The notes under the pieces: generated by a model
What the model saw: only the letters and a program-made list of their open reading frames with translations
What the model was told of the DNA's origin: nothing
The model's database searches: none
Assembly: GCF_016654015.1 (NCBI RefSeq)
Contig: NZ_JAEPWM010000012.1
Coordinates: 62,001-126,000, forward strand
From: Ramlibacter ginsenosidimutans
GTDB lineage: Bacteria > Pseudomonadota > Gammaproteobacteria > Burkholderiales > Burkholderiaceae_C
DNA length: 64,000 nt
Direction: 5' to 3'
Made by a program: the position numbers and the translations under genes
Shown: positions 35,584 through 46,555 of the stretch, piece by piece
Layout of the letters: every line of letters starts with the position of its first letter
Position numbering within the stretch: position 1 is the first letter of the stretch

Positions 35584-36428
35584 AGATCAAATGGCGAACC
35601 GTCTCCACCGAGGCGAAGCTGCTGCTGATCGGGATCCCGGTGTTCCTGTGGACCATGATCCCGATCTACCACCTGTTCCTGTTCGCGATCTCGCCCAGGG
35701 ACTCTGCGACCTCCGGCCGGCTGTGGCCGGACCACCCGACGCTGCGCAACTTCAGCATCGTCCTGCACGAGGAGCACTTCTACCTGAACCACTTCTGGCT
35801 GCAGATGTGGAACTCGGTGCTGATCGCGGTCTCGGTGGGGGCCTTGACGCTGTTCGTGGCCACCTGCGCCGCCTTCGCGATCTCGCGACTGAAGGTGCCG
35901 GGCGGCCGCACGGTGATGAACCTGGCGCTGTTTACGTACTTCATTCCCGCGGCCTTCCTCGCGGTGCCGATGTACAAGGCCATGGGCGTCTACGGCTTGT
36001 TGAACAACCAGTGGGCGCTGATCCTCGCGATGGTGACGATCGCCTCGCCCTACTGCATCTGGGTGCTGAAGCAGGCCTCGGACAAGCTGCCCTGGGAGCT
36101 CGACGAAGCGGCGCGCATGGATGGCGCGACACCGCTGCAACTGTTCCGGCTGGTGTACCTGCCGCTGATGGTGCCCTCGCTGGTGGCCGTCGGCACCTAC
36201 GCGCTGCTGCTGGCCTGGAACGAGTACCTGTATGCCTTCCTGCTGCTGTCCGACGACAAGAGCACGACGCTCGGCGTGGCGCTGGGCAGCTTCCTGTCGG
36301 CCGACGATTCGCCGTGGGAACTGCTGATGGCGACGGGCGTGCTGTATGCGTTGCCGCCCGCGGCGATCTACTACGCGTTCAAGCGCTACATGGTGGGCGG
36401 CCTCACGGCCGGTGCAGTGAAGTCATGA
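35580..36428 (+). CDS. CUT1 sugar ABC importer, permease 2 (MalG-like, system A)
   Basis: This 282-residue permease has about six helices, a late EAA motif (ELDEAARMDGATPLQLFR) and the typical MalG ending MVGGLTAGAVKS. The start is GTG 35580, which overlaps the TGA of permease 1 (GTGA). An ATG at 35591 is in another frame and gives no family sequence. Between it and the ATPase gene lie 147 bases with a short hairpin and a possible 48-codon reading frame. Confidence 0.92.
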   Translation: MKIKWRTVSTEAKLLLIGIPVFLWTMIPIYHLFLFAISPRDSATSGRLWPDHPTLRNFSIVLHEEHFYLNHFWLQMWNSVLIAVSVGALTLFVATCAAFAISRLKVPGGRTVMNLALFTYFIPAAFLAVPMYKAMGVYGLLNNQWALILAMVTIASPYCIWVLKQASDKLPWELDEAARMDGATPLQLFRLVYLPLMVPSLVAVGTYALLLAWNEYLYAFLLLSDDKSTTLGVALGSFLSADDSPWELLMATGVLYALPPAAIYYAFKRYMVGGLTAGAVKS

Positions 36429-36571
36429 CGCAGCTGCGCAACGCCTTCGGCGTTTTCCCCTCGAGGGCTCGCCCCCAGCGGCCCGGCCGGACCGGTTCCG
36501 CGGCGCCCCTCGACTCCCTTTCGCGGCACGCGGCCACTGCGTGCACGGCTTCCTCCCAGAACAAGGTCTGA
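36425..36571 (+). CDS. possible 48-residue small protein between permease 2 and ATPase
   Basis: ATG 36425 overlaps the permease stop as ATGA, and the frame runs 48 codons to TGA, four bases before the ATPase start. The product begins MTQLRNAFGVFPSRARPQ, is rich in Arg, Ser and Ala, and has no recognisable domain. Placement favours translation, but composition is like read-through of intergenic DNA, and a hairpin AACGCC-TTC-GGCGTT followed by TT lies at 36440-36456 within it. Treat it as unproven. Confidence 0.25.
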   Translation: MTQLRNAFGVFPSRARPQRPGRTGSAAPLDSLSRHAATACTASSQNKV

Positions 36572-36575
36572 CGCA

Positions 36576-37663
<1,088 letters not shown>

Positions 37664-37667
<4 letters not shown>

Positions 37668-38407
37668 CCAAGAACGTCCACGGCCAGGCCCTGGACTACC
37701 TGGGTGTGGCCATCGTGTCCGGGCGCTATCCGCCCGGGACGGCCATGCCTCCCGAGCCCCTGCTGGGCGAGGAGCTCGGGGTGAGCCGGACGGTCGTGCG
37801 CGAAGCCGTGAAGTCGCTCGTGGCGAAGGGGCTCGTGTCCACCGGCCCGAAGGTCGGCACGCGCGTGCTCCCGCCGCAGCAGTGGAACTGGTTCGACCCC
37901 GACGTGATCGTGTGGCAGTCGCAGGCCGGACTCACGCGCGAGTTCCTGCGGGACCTGCAGGAGCTGCGGCGTGTGGTCGAACCGGCTGCGGTGCGGATCG
38001 CGGCGCAGCGCGCCACCTTGGAGGACATCGCCGGGGTCGAGGACGCCTATGCCGGCATGAAGCGCGCCGTGGAGCACGGCGGCGACTACGTGTCGCACGA
38101 CCTGCACTTCCACCAGCGCCTGATCCGCGCCTGCCACAACCGGATGCTGGTGCAGATGAGCAATGCCCTCTCGGCGCTGCTGCGCACCAGCTTCGAAATC
38201 TCCACCACGCGCAAGGACGGCCCCCGCAATTCGCTGCCGTTGCATCGCGAGGTGCTGGATGCGGTGATCGCGCGCGAGCCCGAGCGCGCCGAGCGTGCCG
38301 TCCTGGTCCTGATCGACGGCGCCCGCGAAGACATCGATGCGGTGCTGGCCAGCCGCAGGCCGCTGCCGCGGCTGGACAGCCCGGCCCGGCGCCTGCGCGC
38401 CGCCTAG
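37664..38407 (+). CDS. GntR-family (FadR subfamily) transcriptional regulator
   Basis: This 247-residue protein has an N-terminal winged helix (about 1-75, with LGEELGVSRTVVREAVKSL) and a C-terminal all-helical FCD ligand domain (about 90-235) with the metal-site-like HDLHFHQRLIRACHN. Regulators of this type in sugar-acid operons bind the pathway acid or its keto derivative and act as repressors. A matching operator lies at 32249-32259. It is co-translated with the ATPase gene and converges, ten bases apart, on the second transporter operon. Confidence 0.92.
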
Positions 38408-38417
38408 GCCGGATCCA

Positions 38418-39293
38418 TCATTCCTTTACCGCGCCGGTCAGGCCCGAGACGTAGTACTCGACGAAGAACGAGTACACGACCGCCACCGGCAGCGAGCCGA
38501 GCAGGGCGCCGGCCATGAGCGGCCCCCAGTGGTAGATGTCGCCCTCCACGAGTTCGGTTACCACGGCCACCGACACGGTCTTCACTTCCGACGAGGACAC
38601 GAAGGTCAGCGCATAGATGAATTCGTTCCAGGACAGCGTGAAGGCGAAGATGCCCGCCGAGATCAGCCCCGGGACGGCCAGCGGCAGGATGATCTTGCGC
38701 AGGATCTGCAGGCGCGTGGCGCCGTCGATCAGCGCGCATTCCTCCAGCTCGTACGGGATCGTGCGGAAATAGCCCATGAGCAGCCAGGTGCAGAACGGGA
38801 TCAGGAAGGTCGGATAGGTGAGGATCAGGGCCATGCGCGAGTCGAACAGGCCCAGCTCGAACACGAGCGCCGCCAGCGGGATGAAGAGGATCGAGGGCGG
38901 CACCAGGTAGGCGAGGAAGATCGCGAGGCCGACCTGGCGCGCTCCGCGGAAGCGCAGCCGCTCGATCGCGTACGCCGCCAGCACCGCCGCGGCGAGCGAC
39001 ACGAAGGTCGACACGACCGAGACCAGCACCGTGTTCCACAGCCAGGCCGGATAGTCCGTCTCGAACAGCAGCTTCTTGAAGTGCGCCAGCGTCGGGCCGA
39101 CCACCAGGAAGGGGTTGCCCTCGCGCGAGATCAGCTCGGCGTCCGGCTTGATGGAGGTGATCGCCATCCAGTAGAACGGGAACAGCAGCACGAACACGAA
39201 GATGCCGAGCGGCAGCCAGACCGTCACCACGCGGCGCGGCACGGACTGCAGGAAATCCATGCCTTCGCGGTCGCTGCCTTGCTTGCTGCGCAT
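38418..39293 (-). CDS. CUT1 sugar ABC importer, permease 2 (MalG-like, system B)
   Basis: This 291-residue permease has about six helices and the EAA motif ELEECALIDGATRLQILRK. It is the last gene of a minus-strand importer operon. I chose ATG 39293; a GTG at 39302 overlaps the permease 1 stop (GTGA), has a closer ribosome site (GAGG four bases away) and would add three residues, so it is a real alternative. It ends in GLTGAVKE, as MalG relatives often do. Confidence 0.9.
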   Translation of the reverse strand: MRSKQGSDREGMDFLQSVPRRVVTVWLPLGIFVFVLLFPFYWMAITSIKPDAELISREGNPFLVVGPTLAHFKKLLFETDYPAWLWNTVLVSVVSTFVSLAAAVLAAYAIERLRFRGARQVGLAIFLAYLVPPSILFIPLAALVFELGLFDSRMALILTYPTFLIPFCTWLLMGYFRTIPYELEECALIDGATRLQILRKIILPLAVPGLISAGIFAFTLSWNEFIYALTFVSSSEVKTVSVAVVTELVEGDIYHWGPLMAGALLGSLPVAVVYSFFVEYYVSGLTGAVKE

Positions 39294-39298
39294 CGTGG

Positions 39299-40273
39299 TC
39301 ACTTGTCCTCGCCGCCCTGCTGCCAGGCGCGGCGCTGCAGGCCGAAGTAGCTGAAGAGGATGGACGCCAGCAGGAACGGGATCATGGCGATGGCGATCGC
39401 CGCACCCTCGCCGAGCGAGCCGCCGGGGATCGCGCGCTGGAACGACAGCGTCGCCATCAGGTGCGTGGCGTTCAGCGGGCCGCCGCGCGTGAGCACGTAG
39501 ATCAGCTGGAAGTCGGTGAACGTGAAGAGCACCGAGAAGGTCATCACCACCGCGATGATCGGCGTGAGCAGCGGCAGCGTGATGCGGCGAAACCGCTGCC
39601 AGCCGGTGGCGCCGTCGATGGCGGCCGCTTCGTACAGCGAAGGCGAGATCGTCTGCAGCCCGGCCAGCAGGGTGATCGCCACGAAGGGCACGCCGCGCCA
39701 GACGTTCGCCGCGATGGTGGACAGCCGCGCGTTCCAGGGGTTGCCCAGGAAATCGATGTACGTATGGATCCAGCCCAGGCGCATCAGCACCCAGCTGATC
39801 ACCGAGAACTGCGCGTCGTAGATCCACCAGAAGGCGATGGCGGACAGCGCGGTCGGCACGATGTACGGCAGCAGGATCACCGTGCGGAAGAAGGTCTTGA
39901 ACGGCAGCTTCTCGTTCAGCAGCAGTGCCAGCCAGAGTCCCAGTGCGAACTTGAGCACGCTGGCCACGAAGGTGTAGAACAGCGTGTTGAACAGCACCGT
40001 GCGCGTGACGTCGTCCTGCAGCAGGAACCGGTAGTTGTCCAGCCCGATCCACACGCCCTTGCGCCCGATCTTCGCGTCGGTGAACCCGAGCCACACGCCC
40101 AGCACCAGCGGGTACGTGAGGAACACGAGCAGCAGCGCCCCCGCCGGCAGCATGAACAGCATGCCGAGTGCATTGCGGCTGTTCTGCAGGCGATGCAGCA
40201 GCCCGGCGAGCCGGCCCTCGCGGGCGGGTTCGCCGGCTGGCAGCGGGGTGGCGCGGGCGCCGGGCTGGGTCAC
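39299..40273 (-). CDS. CUT1 sugar ABC importer, permease 1 (MalF-like, system B)
   Basis: This 324-residue permease has an N-terminal cytoplasmic tail of about 35 residues, six membrane helices, and the EAA motif LYEAAAIDGATGWQRFRR. The start is GTG 40273, which overlaps the stop of the binding-protein gene (GTGA), the same device used in system A. It partners permease 2. Confidence 0.92.
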   Translation of the reverse strand: MTQPGARATPLPAGEPAREGRLAGLLHRLQNSRNALGMLFMLPAGALLLVFLTYPLVLGVWLGFTDAKIGRKGVWIGLDNYRFLLQDDVTRTVLFNTLFYTFVASVLKFALGLWLALLLNEKLPFKTFFRTVILLPYIVPTALSAIAFWWIYDAQFSVISWVLMRLGWIHTYIDFLGNPWNARLSTIAANVWRGVPFVAITLLAGLQTISPSLYEAAAIDGATGWQRFRRITLPLLTPIIAVVMTFSVLFTFTDFQLIYVLTRGGPLNATHLMATLSFQRAIPGGSLGEGAAIAIAMIPFLLASILFSYFGLQRRAWQQGGEDK

Positions 40274-41580
40274 ACCTTGTAGTAGCGCTCGGCGCGCTTC
40301 TGTGCGCGCTCGGCCGCTTCCTTGGGGGGACGGGCGCCGCTGGCGGCTTCGGCCACCATGTCGAGGATGATGAAGTCCGAGATGGAGGCCGCCGACGCGT
40401 AGCCCAGCTTGCCGGCGTAGCCGATCGGGCGCATGACCTTCATCGCGTCACGGTACGGGGTGTGCTTGGGGTCGCTCGTCCAGATCGGATTGCTCTCGTA
40501 CGCCTTGAGCGGGTGGCACGTGTAGCCGATGCTCGCCTGCATCCACGGTCCGTACTGCTCCTGTTCCATCATGAAGCGCAGGAACTCCTTGGCGGCCTTC
40601 GGGTACTTGGTGTACTTGAAGATCATCTGGTTGAAGAACAGGTTGAATTCCGTCGGCACGCCCACCGGGCCAATGGGGAAGTTCGCATGCTGGATGTCCT
40701 TCGCCATCTCCTGCAGTTTCGGATCCTGCGAGGTCTTCGCCGCGTAGTAGATCGAGATCCCGTTGGCGGTCACGCTGATCTGGTTGTCGAGGAACGCCTT
40801 GTTGTTGTTCGGGTCCAGCCACGAGAGGGTGCCGGGCACGAAGGTGGGATACAGCTCCTTCGCGAACTCCAGCGCCTTCACCGTCTCGGGCCGGTCGATC
40901 ATCACGTTGTTCTTCTCGTCCACCAGCTTGCCGCCGAAGGCCCAGAACAGCCAGTGCGCCCAGGCCTGGTCGCCGGTCGCGTGGCCGAGCGCGAAGCCGC
41001 CCGGCGTGCCCTTGTCCTTCAGCGCCTTCATGAGGCGGAGGAAGCCGTCCATGTCCTTCGGAAAGCTGTCGAAGCCCGCGGCCTTGACCTGGCTCTCGCG
41101 GTAGACGATCGCATTGCCGGCGCAGCCTAGCGGCACGCCGATCCAGTTCTTCCCGTTGGGCCGCAGGTACTGCTCGCAGACCGGGTACCAGCCGCCGTAC
41201 TTCTTGCCGAGATACGTGCACACGTCGGTGACGTCGACGAGCTTTTCCGGATAGAGGTTCGCGTCGTCGTTGGTGGACAGGATGATGTCCGGGCCGGCGC
41301 CCGCGTTGGCCGCGACCGCCGCCTTGGGCCGCACGTCCTCCCAGCTCTCGTTGTCCACGCGCACCTCGATGCCGGTCGCCTGCGTGAACTTGCGGACGTT
41401 GGCCATGTACTGCTCCTCGTCGCCGGCGACGAAGCGCTTCCAGCGCAGCACGCGCAGCTTCGCGCCCTTTTCCGGCTGGTTGCTCCACTGCGCCTGCGCA
41501 CTCGCCGGCCACAGCAGCGGCAGCGACACCGCGGCCGCGCCGGCCGAGGCCTTCTTCAGGAACTTGCGACGATCGGTCAT
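40270..41580 (-). CDS. CUT1 ABC importer substrate-binding protein with Tat-like signal (system B)
   Basis: This 436-residue solute-binding protein begins MTDRRKFLKKASAGAAAVSL. The twin arginines followed by x-F-L-K indicate export by the Tat route, with cleavage after AQA around residue 30. The mature part has the family 1 fold (VLRWKRFVAGDEEQYMANV; GPDIILSTNDDANLYPEKL). The different export route and low similarity by eye to system A suggest a different substrate. It is second in a minus-strand operon after the ATPase gene. Confidence 0.9.
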   Translation of the reverse strand: MTDRRKFLKKASAGAAAVSLPLLWPASAQAQWSNQPEKGAKLRVLRWKRFVAGDEEQYMANVRKFTQATGIEVRVDNESWEDVRPKAAVAANAGAGPDIILSTNDDANLYPEKLVDVTDVCTYLGKKYGGWYPVCEQYLRPNGKNWIGVPLGCAGNAIVYRESQVKAAGFDSFPKDMDGFLRLMKALKDKGTPGGFALGHATGDQAWAHWLFWAFGGKLVDEKNNVMIDRPETVKALEFAKELYPTFVPGTLSWLDPNNNKAFLDNQISVTANGISIYYAAKTSQDPKLQEMAKDIQHANFPIGPVGVPTEFNLFFNQMIFKYTKYPKAAKEFLRFMMEQEQYGPWMQASIGYTCHPLKAYESNPIWTSDPKHTPYRDAMKVMRPIGYAGKLGYASAASISDFIILDMVAEAASGARPPKEAAERAQKRAERYYKV

Positions 41581-41627
41581 GTTGTCTCCTGGTCTTTGGT
41601 GGTGAACGAAGGCTGCGCAGCGGCGTC

Positions 41628-42707
<1,080 letters not shown>

Positions 42708-43007
42708 GGTCCCCCATGTGAAAGTACGAGGCGACGGACCTTGTAACATGGAAAAAATGGGGCGTCATCAGCATCGAACCCCTTCCTCGCGCTGCGCGCA
42801 CCGCATACGCGCACGGTTCGCGGTCCCTGCGCCGCAGCATGCCGGAGGTGCTGTCCCGGGCCGGCGCGCGGGTGCCGGCCGGCGCCGGTGCATCCTCCCA
42901 GCAACGCTTACGCGACTCCCTTAAAGGCCGCGGCCCGGTTCGTTCTACACTTTGAAACATTCGGGGCCGCAGTCGCGGGCCGGACAACGCACAAAGAGGG
43001 ACGCAAA
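42708..43007. other. 300-base divergent gap between system B importer and transglutaminase-fold gene
   Basis: I see no gene here. The left end (42721-42760) contains an AT-rich stretch with GTAACATGGAAAAAATGG that may be the system B promoter region. The middle is very GC-rich with CCGGCCGGCGCCGG palindromes. The right end has CTTAAAGG and TACACTTTGAAAC, which could belong to the plus-strand promoter, then AAAGAGGG as ribosome site. No hexamer pair is convincing. Confidence 0.4.
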
Positions 43008-43778
43008 GTGGCATCGCCCACCCCATGGTCGACGGACGAGGCGCTGGACGAGCCGCAGCGGTGGCTGGCTGCGTCGCCCCTGCTGGACCTCCAGGACCCG
43101 AAGCTGCGCCTGCGCGTGCAGTCGCTGGTCCAGTTGTGCACGACCGACCGGCAGAAAGCCCTGGCCCTCTATGGCTACGTGAAGCGCCTGCCGCTGGCGC
43201 GGCGCATGAAGCTGCGCCCGCGCACCGCGCGCGAGGTGTACGACGCCGGCCGCGGCGATGCGAGCGACAAGGCGACGCTGCTCGTCGCCATGCTGCGCAT
43301 CGCCAAGCTGCCTTCGCGCATCCGTGCCGTCACGCTCTCCGGCGAGATCCTGCGCGGCATGGCGCCAGGCTCGCGCGGTGCGTACCGGCCCATCGTGGAG
43401 GTCTGGTTGCAGGAACGCTGGATCGGCACCGACACCTACATCTTCGATGCGGCCTGCATGGCCGCCGCGCGCCAGCGGCTGCGCGACCTCGGCTGGGAAT
43501 GGGGCTACGGAATCCACGTGAACGGCCACATGCTGTGGGACGGCCATGAGGATGCCTTCCTCGGCGGCGTGCCCACGGAATGCGACCTGATGGTGACGGG
43601 CGAGCTCGGCGTCTTCAACGACGCCGGCCACCTGCACGCATCGCGCGCCTACCGGCGCCAGTTCTCGCTGCTGGAGACCCTGCGCTGGACGCTGGTCGCG
43701 CCGCTGGTGGATTGGGGATTGCGCAACCTGCGCAGCGAGGCGGTGCGCCCGATCGTGCACACGAGCCGCTTCAACTGA
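43008..43778 (+). CDS. transglutaminase-like-fold protein lacking catalytic residues
   Basis: This 256-residue protein starts at GTG 43008 with AAAGAGGG as ribosome site. The core EVYDAGRGDASDKATLLVAM (77-96) and IVEVWLQERWIGTDTYIFD (129-147) matches the transglutaminase/arylamine-type core G-D-C-x-D-K-A ... H-x-x-V-E-V ... W-x-x-x-D. Here the Cys position is Ala85, and no His precedes VEV (it reads YRPIVEV). Only the Asp-like position is kept. It is likely a non-enzymatic relative, for example a binding or scaffold protein. No signal peptide is seen. It converges with the oxidoreductase gene. Confidence 0.7.
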   Translation: MASPTPWSTDEALDEPQRWLAASPLLDLQDPKLRLRVQSLVQLCTTDRQKALALYGYVKRLPLARRMKLRPRTAREVYDAGRGDASDKATLLVAMLRIAKLPSRIRAVTLSGEILRGMAPGSRGAYRPIVEVWLQERWIGTDTYIFDAACMAAARQRLRDLGWEWGYGIHVNGHMLWDGHEDAFLGGVPTECDLMVTGELGVFNDAGHLHASRAYRRQFSLLETLRWTLVAPLVDWGLRNLRSEAVRPIVHTSRFN

Positions 43779-43806
43779 ACCTGCGGGCGGGCGCCGACGC
43801 GAGGCG

Positions 43807-44469
43807 CTACGCCTGCATCGCCCCGGACAGCACGATTTCCTTGCCGCGTGCCACCGGCACCCGGCGCAGCAGCGCGCGCGCCACGTCGCTGGCCTGCACC
43901 GAGCGGTAGTTCGCCGGGATCAGCGGCCGCAGCAGGCGCGTCACGCGCAGTGCGAGCTGCTCGCCACCGCGCTCGGGCTGGCCGAGCGCGCCGCGGTCGC
44001 CCGCGAGCATCGACGGCCGCGCGATGACCAGGCCTTCGTAGCCGAGCGCGTCCAGGTCCTGTTCGAGCTCGCCCTTCACCCGGCTGTAGAAGAGCGACGA
44101 GCGCGTATCCGCTCCCATCGCGCTCACCAGTCCCAGCCGCTTCGCGCCCGCTGCCAGCGCGGCTCGCGCGACGGCCAGGTTGGCGTCGTGGTCGACCGCG
44201 CGGAATGCGGCCTGGCTGCCGGCGACCTTGATGGTGGTGCCCAGCGCGAGGTACACCTCGTCGACCGGGGGCAGCGCCGGAAGCGCCGCGAAGTCGACGA
44301 GATGCAGGTGCAGCTTGGGGTGGGAAACGCCTGGCGCGCGACGCGCGAGGACGTGGACTGCCGCGACCGACGCATCGGCGAGCAGTCCCTCGAGAATGGC
44401 CCGGCCGACGAGCCCCGTGGCTCCCGCCAGCAGGGCGCTACGGTCCGGGGCAGGAGCAGGTCGGTCCAT
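43807..44469 (-). CDS. NAD(P)-binding Rossmann oxidoreductase (atypical SDR, HTATIP2/YbjT-like)
   Basis: This 220-residue protein begins with a Rossmann motif LLAGATGLVG (13-22). VYLALGTTIKVAGS and a later FYSRVKGELEQDL (127-139) carry the YxxxK-type pair, as in atypical short-chain dehydrogenases of the HTATIP2 group. The substrate is unknown; relatives act as NADPH sensors or nucleoside-diphosphate-sugar epimerase-like proteins. It lies downstream of rhlE on the same strand but is separated from it by the 276-base twin palindromic element, so independent expression is likely. Confidence 0.82.
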   Translation of the reverse strand: MDRPAPAPDRSALLAGATGLVGRAILEGLLADASVAAVHVLARRAPGVSHPKLHLHLVDFAALPALPPVDEVYLALGTTIKVAGSQAAFRAVDHDANLAVARAALAAGAKRLGLVSAMGADTRSSLFYSRVKGELEQDLDALGYEGLVIARPSMLAGDRGALGQPERGGEQLALRVTRLLRPLIPANYRSVQASDVARALLRRVPVARGKEIVLSGAMQA

Positions 44470-44496
44470 GCCGGCATGGTACGCCGGCCGGACCGC

Positions 44497-44772
44497 CTAG
44501 GAGCCTGGGCGGCAGAGAGACGGGCCTGCGTTGGACCGAGAAGGGGGTGGAGGCTAGGCGCGGAAACGGGTCCAGCCTGGCCGGCTGGACCCGTTTCCGC
44601 AACGACGCATACGCCCCCTTCTCGGTCCAACCCTGCGGGCCGGGGCTTGGAAGCGCGCCATGCGTCGTTGCAGCCTCCTTGTGTAGATGAACTACACGGC
44701 GTCGGCTGCGCCTAGCCTGACACGCTTCCAAGCCCCGGCGCAGGCCCGTCTCTCTGCCGCCCAGGCTCCTAG
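44497..44772. repeat. twin inverted structured element (two ~134-nt units) between rhlE and the oxidoreductase gene
   Basis: Unit 1 is 44497-44630 on the plus strand and unit 2 is 44772-44640 on the minus strand, meeting at a nine-base centre. Both read: a 34-nt block (identical, beginning CTAGGAGCCTGGGCGG); a 20-nt helix strand P1; AGGCTAGGCGC; a hairpin P2; GCAACGACGCAT; the 20-nt P1 partner. The three blocks are identical in both units. P1 differs in sequence (44531-44550 with 44611-44630, versus 44738-44719 with 44659-44640) yet pairs over 17-20 positions in each. P2 differs likewise (18-bp stem 44560-44577/44583-44600, versus GTGTAG/CTACAC at 44681-44697). The ends are CTAG; the right end is one base from the rhlE stop. 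Confidence 0.9.
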
Positions 44773-44773
44773 C

Positions 44774-46555
44774 TCAGCGGCCGTAGTTGCGCGTCGGGTT
44801 GCCGCCGCGACGGTTACCGCCGCCGCCACCACCGCCACCGCCGCCATGGCGACGGCCGGTGGCGCCCATGCTGTCGATGCTGGTGCGCGTCGGATCCGGC
44901 TGGCCGTTGGCATTGACCCGCTTCACGCCGGTCATGTCACGCCGCCCCGGCATGTTGGTGCGCAGCGGATCCACGTTGCGCGGCATCCGGTCGTCGCCGT
45001 CGTCGTCGAAGGCACGTTCGCGTCCGTCGTCGCGCGGCTGCTGCGGCGCGCGCGCCACCTGCGCCGGCTGGGCCGGCCGGTTGCTGCGCGGCGGCCGGCC
45101 GCCGCCATTGCCGTTGCGGGGCTGCTGGCCGTTGCCGTTGCCGTTGCGCGGCTGCTGCCCGTTGCCGTTGCGGACCTGCTGGCCACCGCCATTGCCGTTG
45201 CGCGCCTGCTGGCCGTTGCCGCTGCGGGCTTCGCCTTCGGGCTTGCGCTTGCCGGAGCCGCCGGACTTGTCCTTGTTCTCGCGGATGCGCTGCATCATCT
45301 CGCTGCGCGCCGCCTTGGCCGCGGCGTTCATCACCTCGCGCGACGGCGGGCGGCCCTTGCCGCCCCACAGGACCTGGCGGCCCATGGCGATGGGCTGGGC
45401 CTCTTCGCCGGGTTCGGGACCGAAGCCCTCGACCACGACGGTCGGGATGTCCTGCTTCGTGAAGCGCTCGATCTCCTGCATGAAGCCTTCCTCGTCCAGG
45501 CAGACCAGCGACACGGCCTGGCCTTCCTTGCCCGCGCGGCCGGTGCGGCCGATGCGGTGGACGTAGTCTTCCGGCACGTTGGGAATCTCGTAGTTCACCA
45601 CGTGCGGCAGGTCGTCGATGTCGATGCCGCGGGCGGCGATGTCGGTGGCGACCAGCGCGCGGATGTCGCCGCTCTTGAAGCCGGCCAGCGCCTGCGTGCG
45701 GGCGGTCTGGCTCTTGTTGCCGTGCAGGGCCATCGCGGTGATGCCCTTCTTCTGAAGGTACTCGGCGACGCTGTTGGCGCCGAACTTGGTCCGCGTGAAC
45801 ACCAGGACCTGCGACCACTCGTGTTCCTGGATCACGTGGGCCAGCAGTTCCTTCTTGCGGCCGCGGCCGGCGGGATGCACGACTTGCGTGATGCGCTGCA
45901 CGGTGGTGTTGCGCGGGGTGACCTGGATGCTCTGCGGATTCTTCAGCAGGGTATGGGCCAGGTCGCGGATCTCGTCGCTGAAGGTGGCCGAGAACAGCAG
46001 GCTCTGCTTCTCGCGCGGCACCAGCGCCAGGATCTTCTTCACGTCGGGCAGGAAGCCCATGTCCAGCATGCGATCCGCTTCGTCCAGCACGAGGATCTCG
46101 ACGGTGGACAGGTCGACGTGGCCCTGCTGCTGCAGGTCCAGCAGGCGACCGGGCGTGGCGACGAGGATGTCGACACCGCGCTTCATGCGGTCGATCTGCG
46201 GGTTCATGCCCACGCCGCCGAAGATCACGGCGGAGGTGAGCGGCAGGTACTTGCCGTAGGTGCGGATGGACTCTTCCACCTGCGCGGCGAGTTCACGCGT
46301 GGGCGTGAGCACCAGGGCGGCGATGCCGTCCTTGCCGAACTTGTTGGTCTTGCTCTGGCCGTGGGTCAGCTTATGCAGCATGGGCAGCGTGAACGCCGCC
46401 GTCTTGCCGGTGCCGGTCTGGGCGCCGGCGAGGAGGTCATGGCCCTCGAGAACGGCCGGGATGGCCTGGGCCTGGATGGGGGTGGGAGTCTCGTAGCCTT
46501 GCTCGTGGACCGCCTTGAGGATGGCGGGGGCGAGTTTCAGTTCGTCAAAAGTCAT
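44774..46555 (-). CDS. rhlE: DEAD-box ATP-dependent RNA helicase RhlE
   Basis: This 593-residue helicase has AQTGTGKT (45-52), PTRELA (85-90), DEAD (158-161), SAT (189-191) and HRIGRTGR (333-340), the full DEAD-box set. The C-terminal 190 residues are a disordered basic tail: repeated RNGNGQQ-like units at 446-488, then RGG/NR segments and a run of ten Gly (571-580). RhlE helps ribosome maturation and RNA decay. The tail probably binds RNA and may promote condensates. The gene is divergent from the first DUF1631 gene and is followed at once by the twin structured element. Confidence 0.93.
   Translation of the reverse strand: MTFDELKLAPAILKAVHEQGYETPTPIQAQAIPAVLEGHDLLAGAQTGTGKTAAFTLPMLHKLTHGQSKTNKFGKDGIAALVLTPTRELAAQVEESIRTYGKYLPLTSAVIFGGVGMNPQIDRMKRGVDILVATPGRLLDLQQQGHVDLSTVEILVLDEADRMLDMGFLPDVKKILALVPREKQSLLFSATFSDEIRDLAHTLLKNPQSIQVTPRNTTVQRITQVVHPAGRGRKKELLAHVIQEHEWSQVLVFTRTKFGANSVAEYLQKKGITAMALHGNKSQTARTQALAGFKSGDIRALVATDIAARGIDIDDLPHVVNYEIPNVPEDYVHRIGRTGRAGKEGQAVSLVCLDEEGFMQEIERFTKQDIPTVVVEGFGPEPGEEAQPIAMGRQVLWGGKGRPPSREVMNAAAKAARSEMMQRIRENKDKSGGSGKRKPEGEARSGNGQQARNGNGGGQQVRNGNGQQPRNGNGNGQQPRNGNGGGRPPRSNRPAQPAQVARAPQQPRDDGRERAFDDDGDDRMPRNVDPLRTNMPGRRDMTGVKRVNANGQPDPTRTSIDSMGATGRRHGGGGGGGGGGNRRGGNPTRNYGR
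45092..45220 (-). repeat. in-frame low-complexity tandem repeat in rhlE (NGNGQQ-type units)
   Basis: The DNA encoding residues 446-488 of RhlE consists of imperfect repeats coding (A/V/P)-R-N-G-N-G-(G)-Q-Q, built on CGCAACGGCAACGG units. Unit number may vary between strains by slippage. The reading frame is intact here. A separate GGC/GGT run codes ten Gly at 44816-44845. Confidence 0.75.

Noticed and set aside
42888-43007. GTG start 40 codons upstream for the transglutaminase-fold protein
   Set aside because: No ribosome site and low-quality sequence; GTG 43008 has AAAGAGGG at proper distance.
44497-44772. The twin element as a simple transposon or IS remnant
   Set aside because: No transposase reading frame, no flanking direct repeat seen, and its helices differ between the arms while pairing is kept, unlike a plain terminal-repeat remnant.
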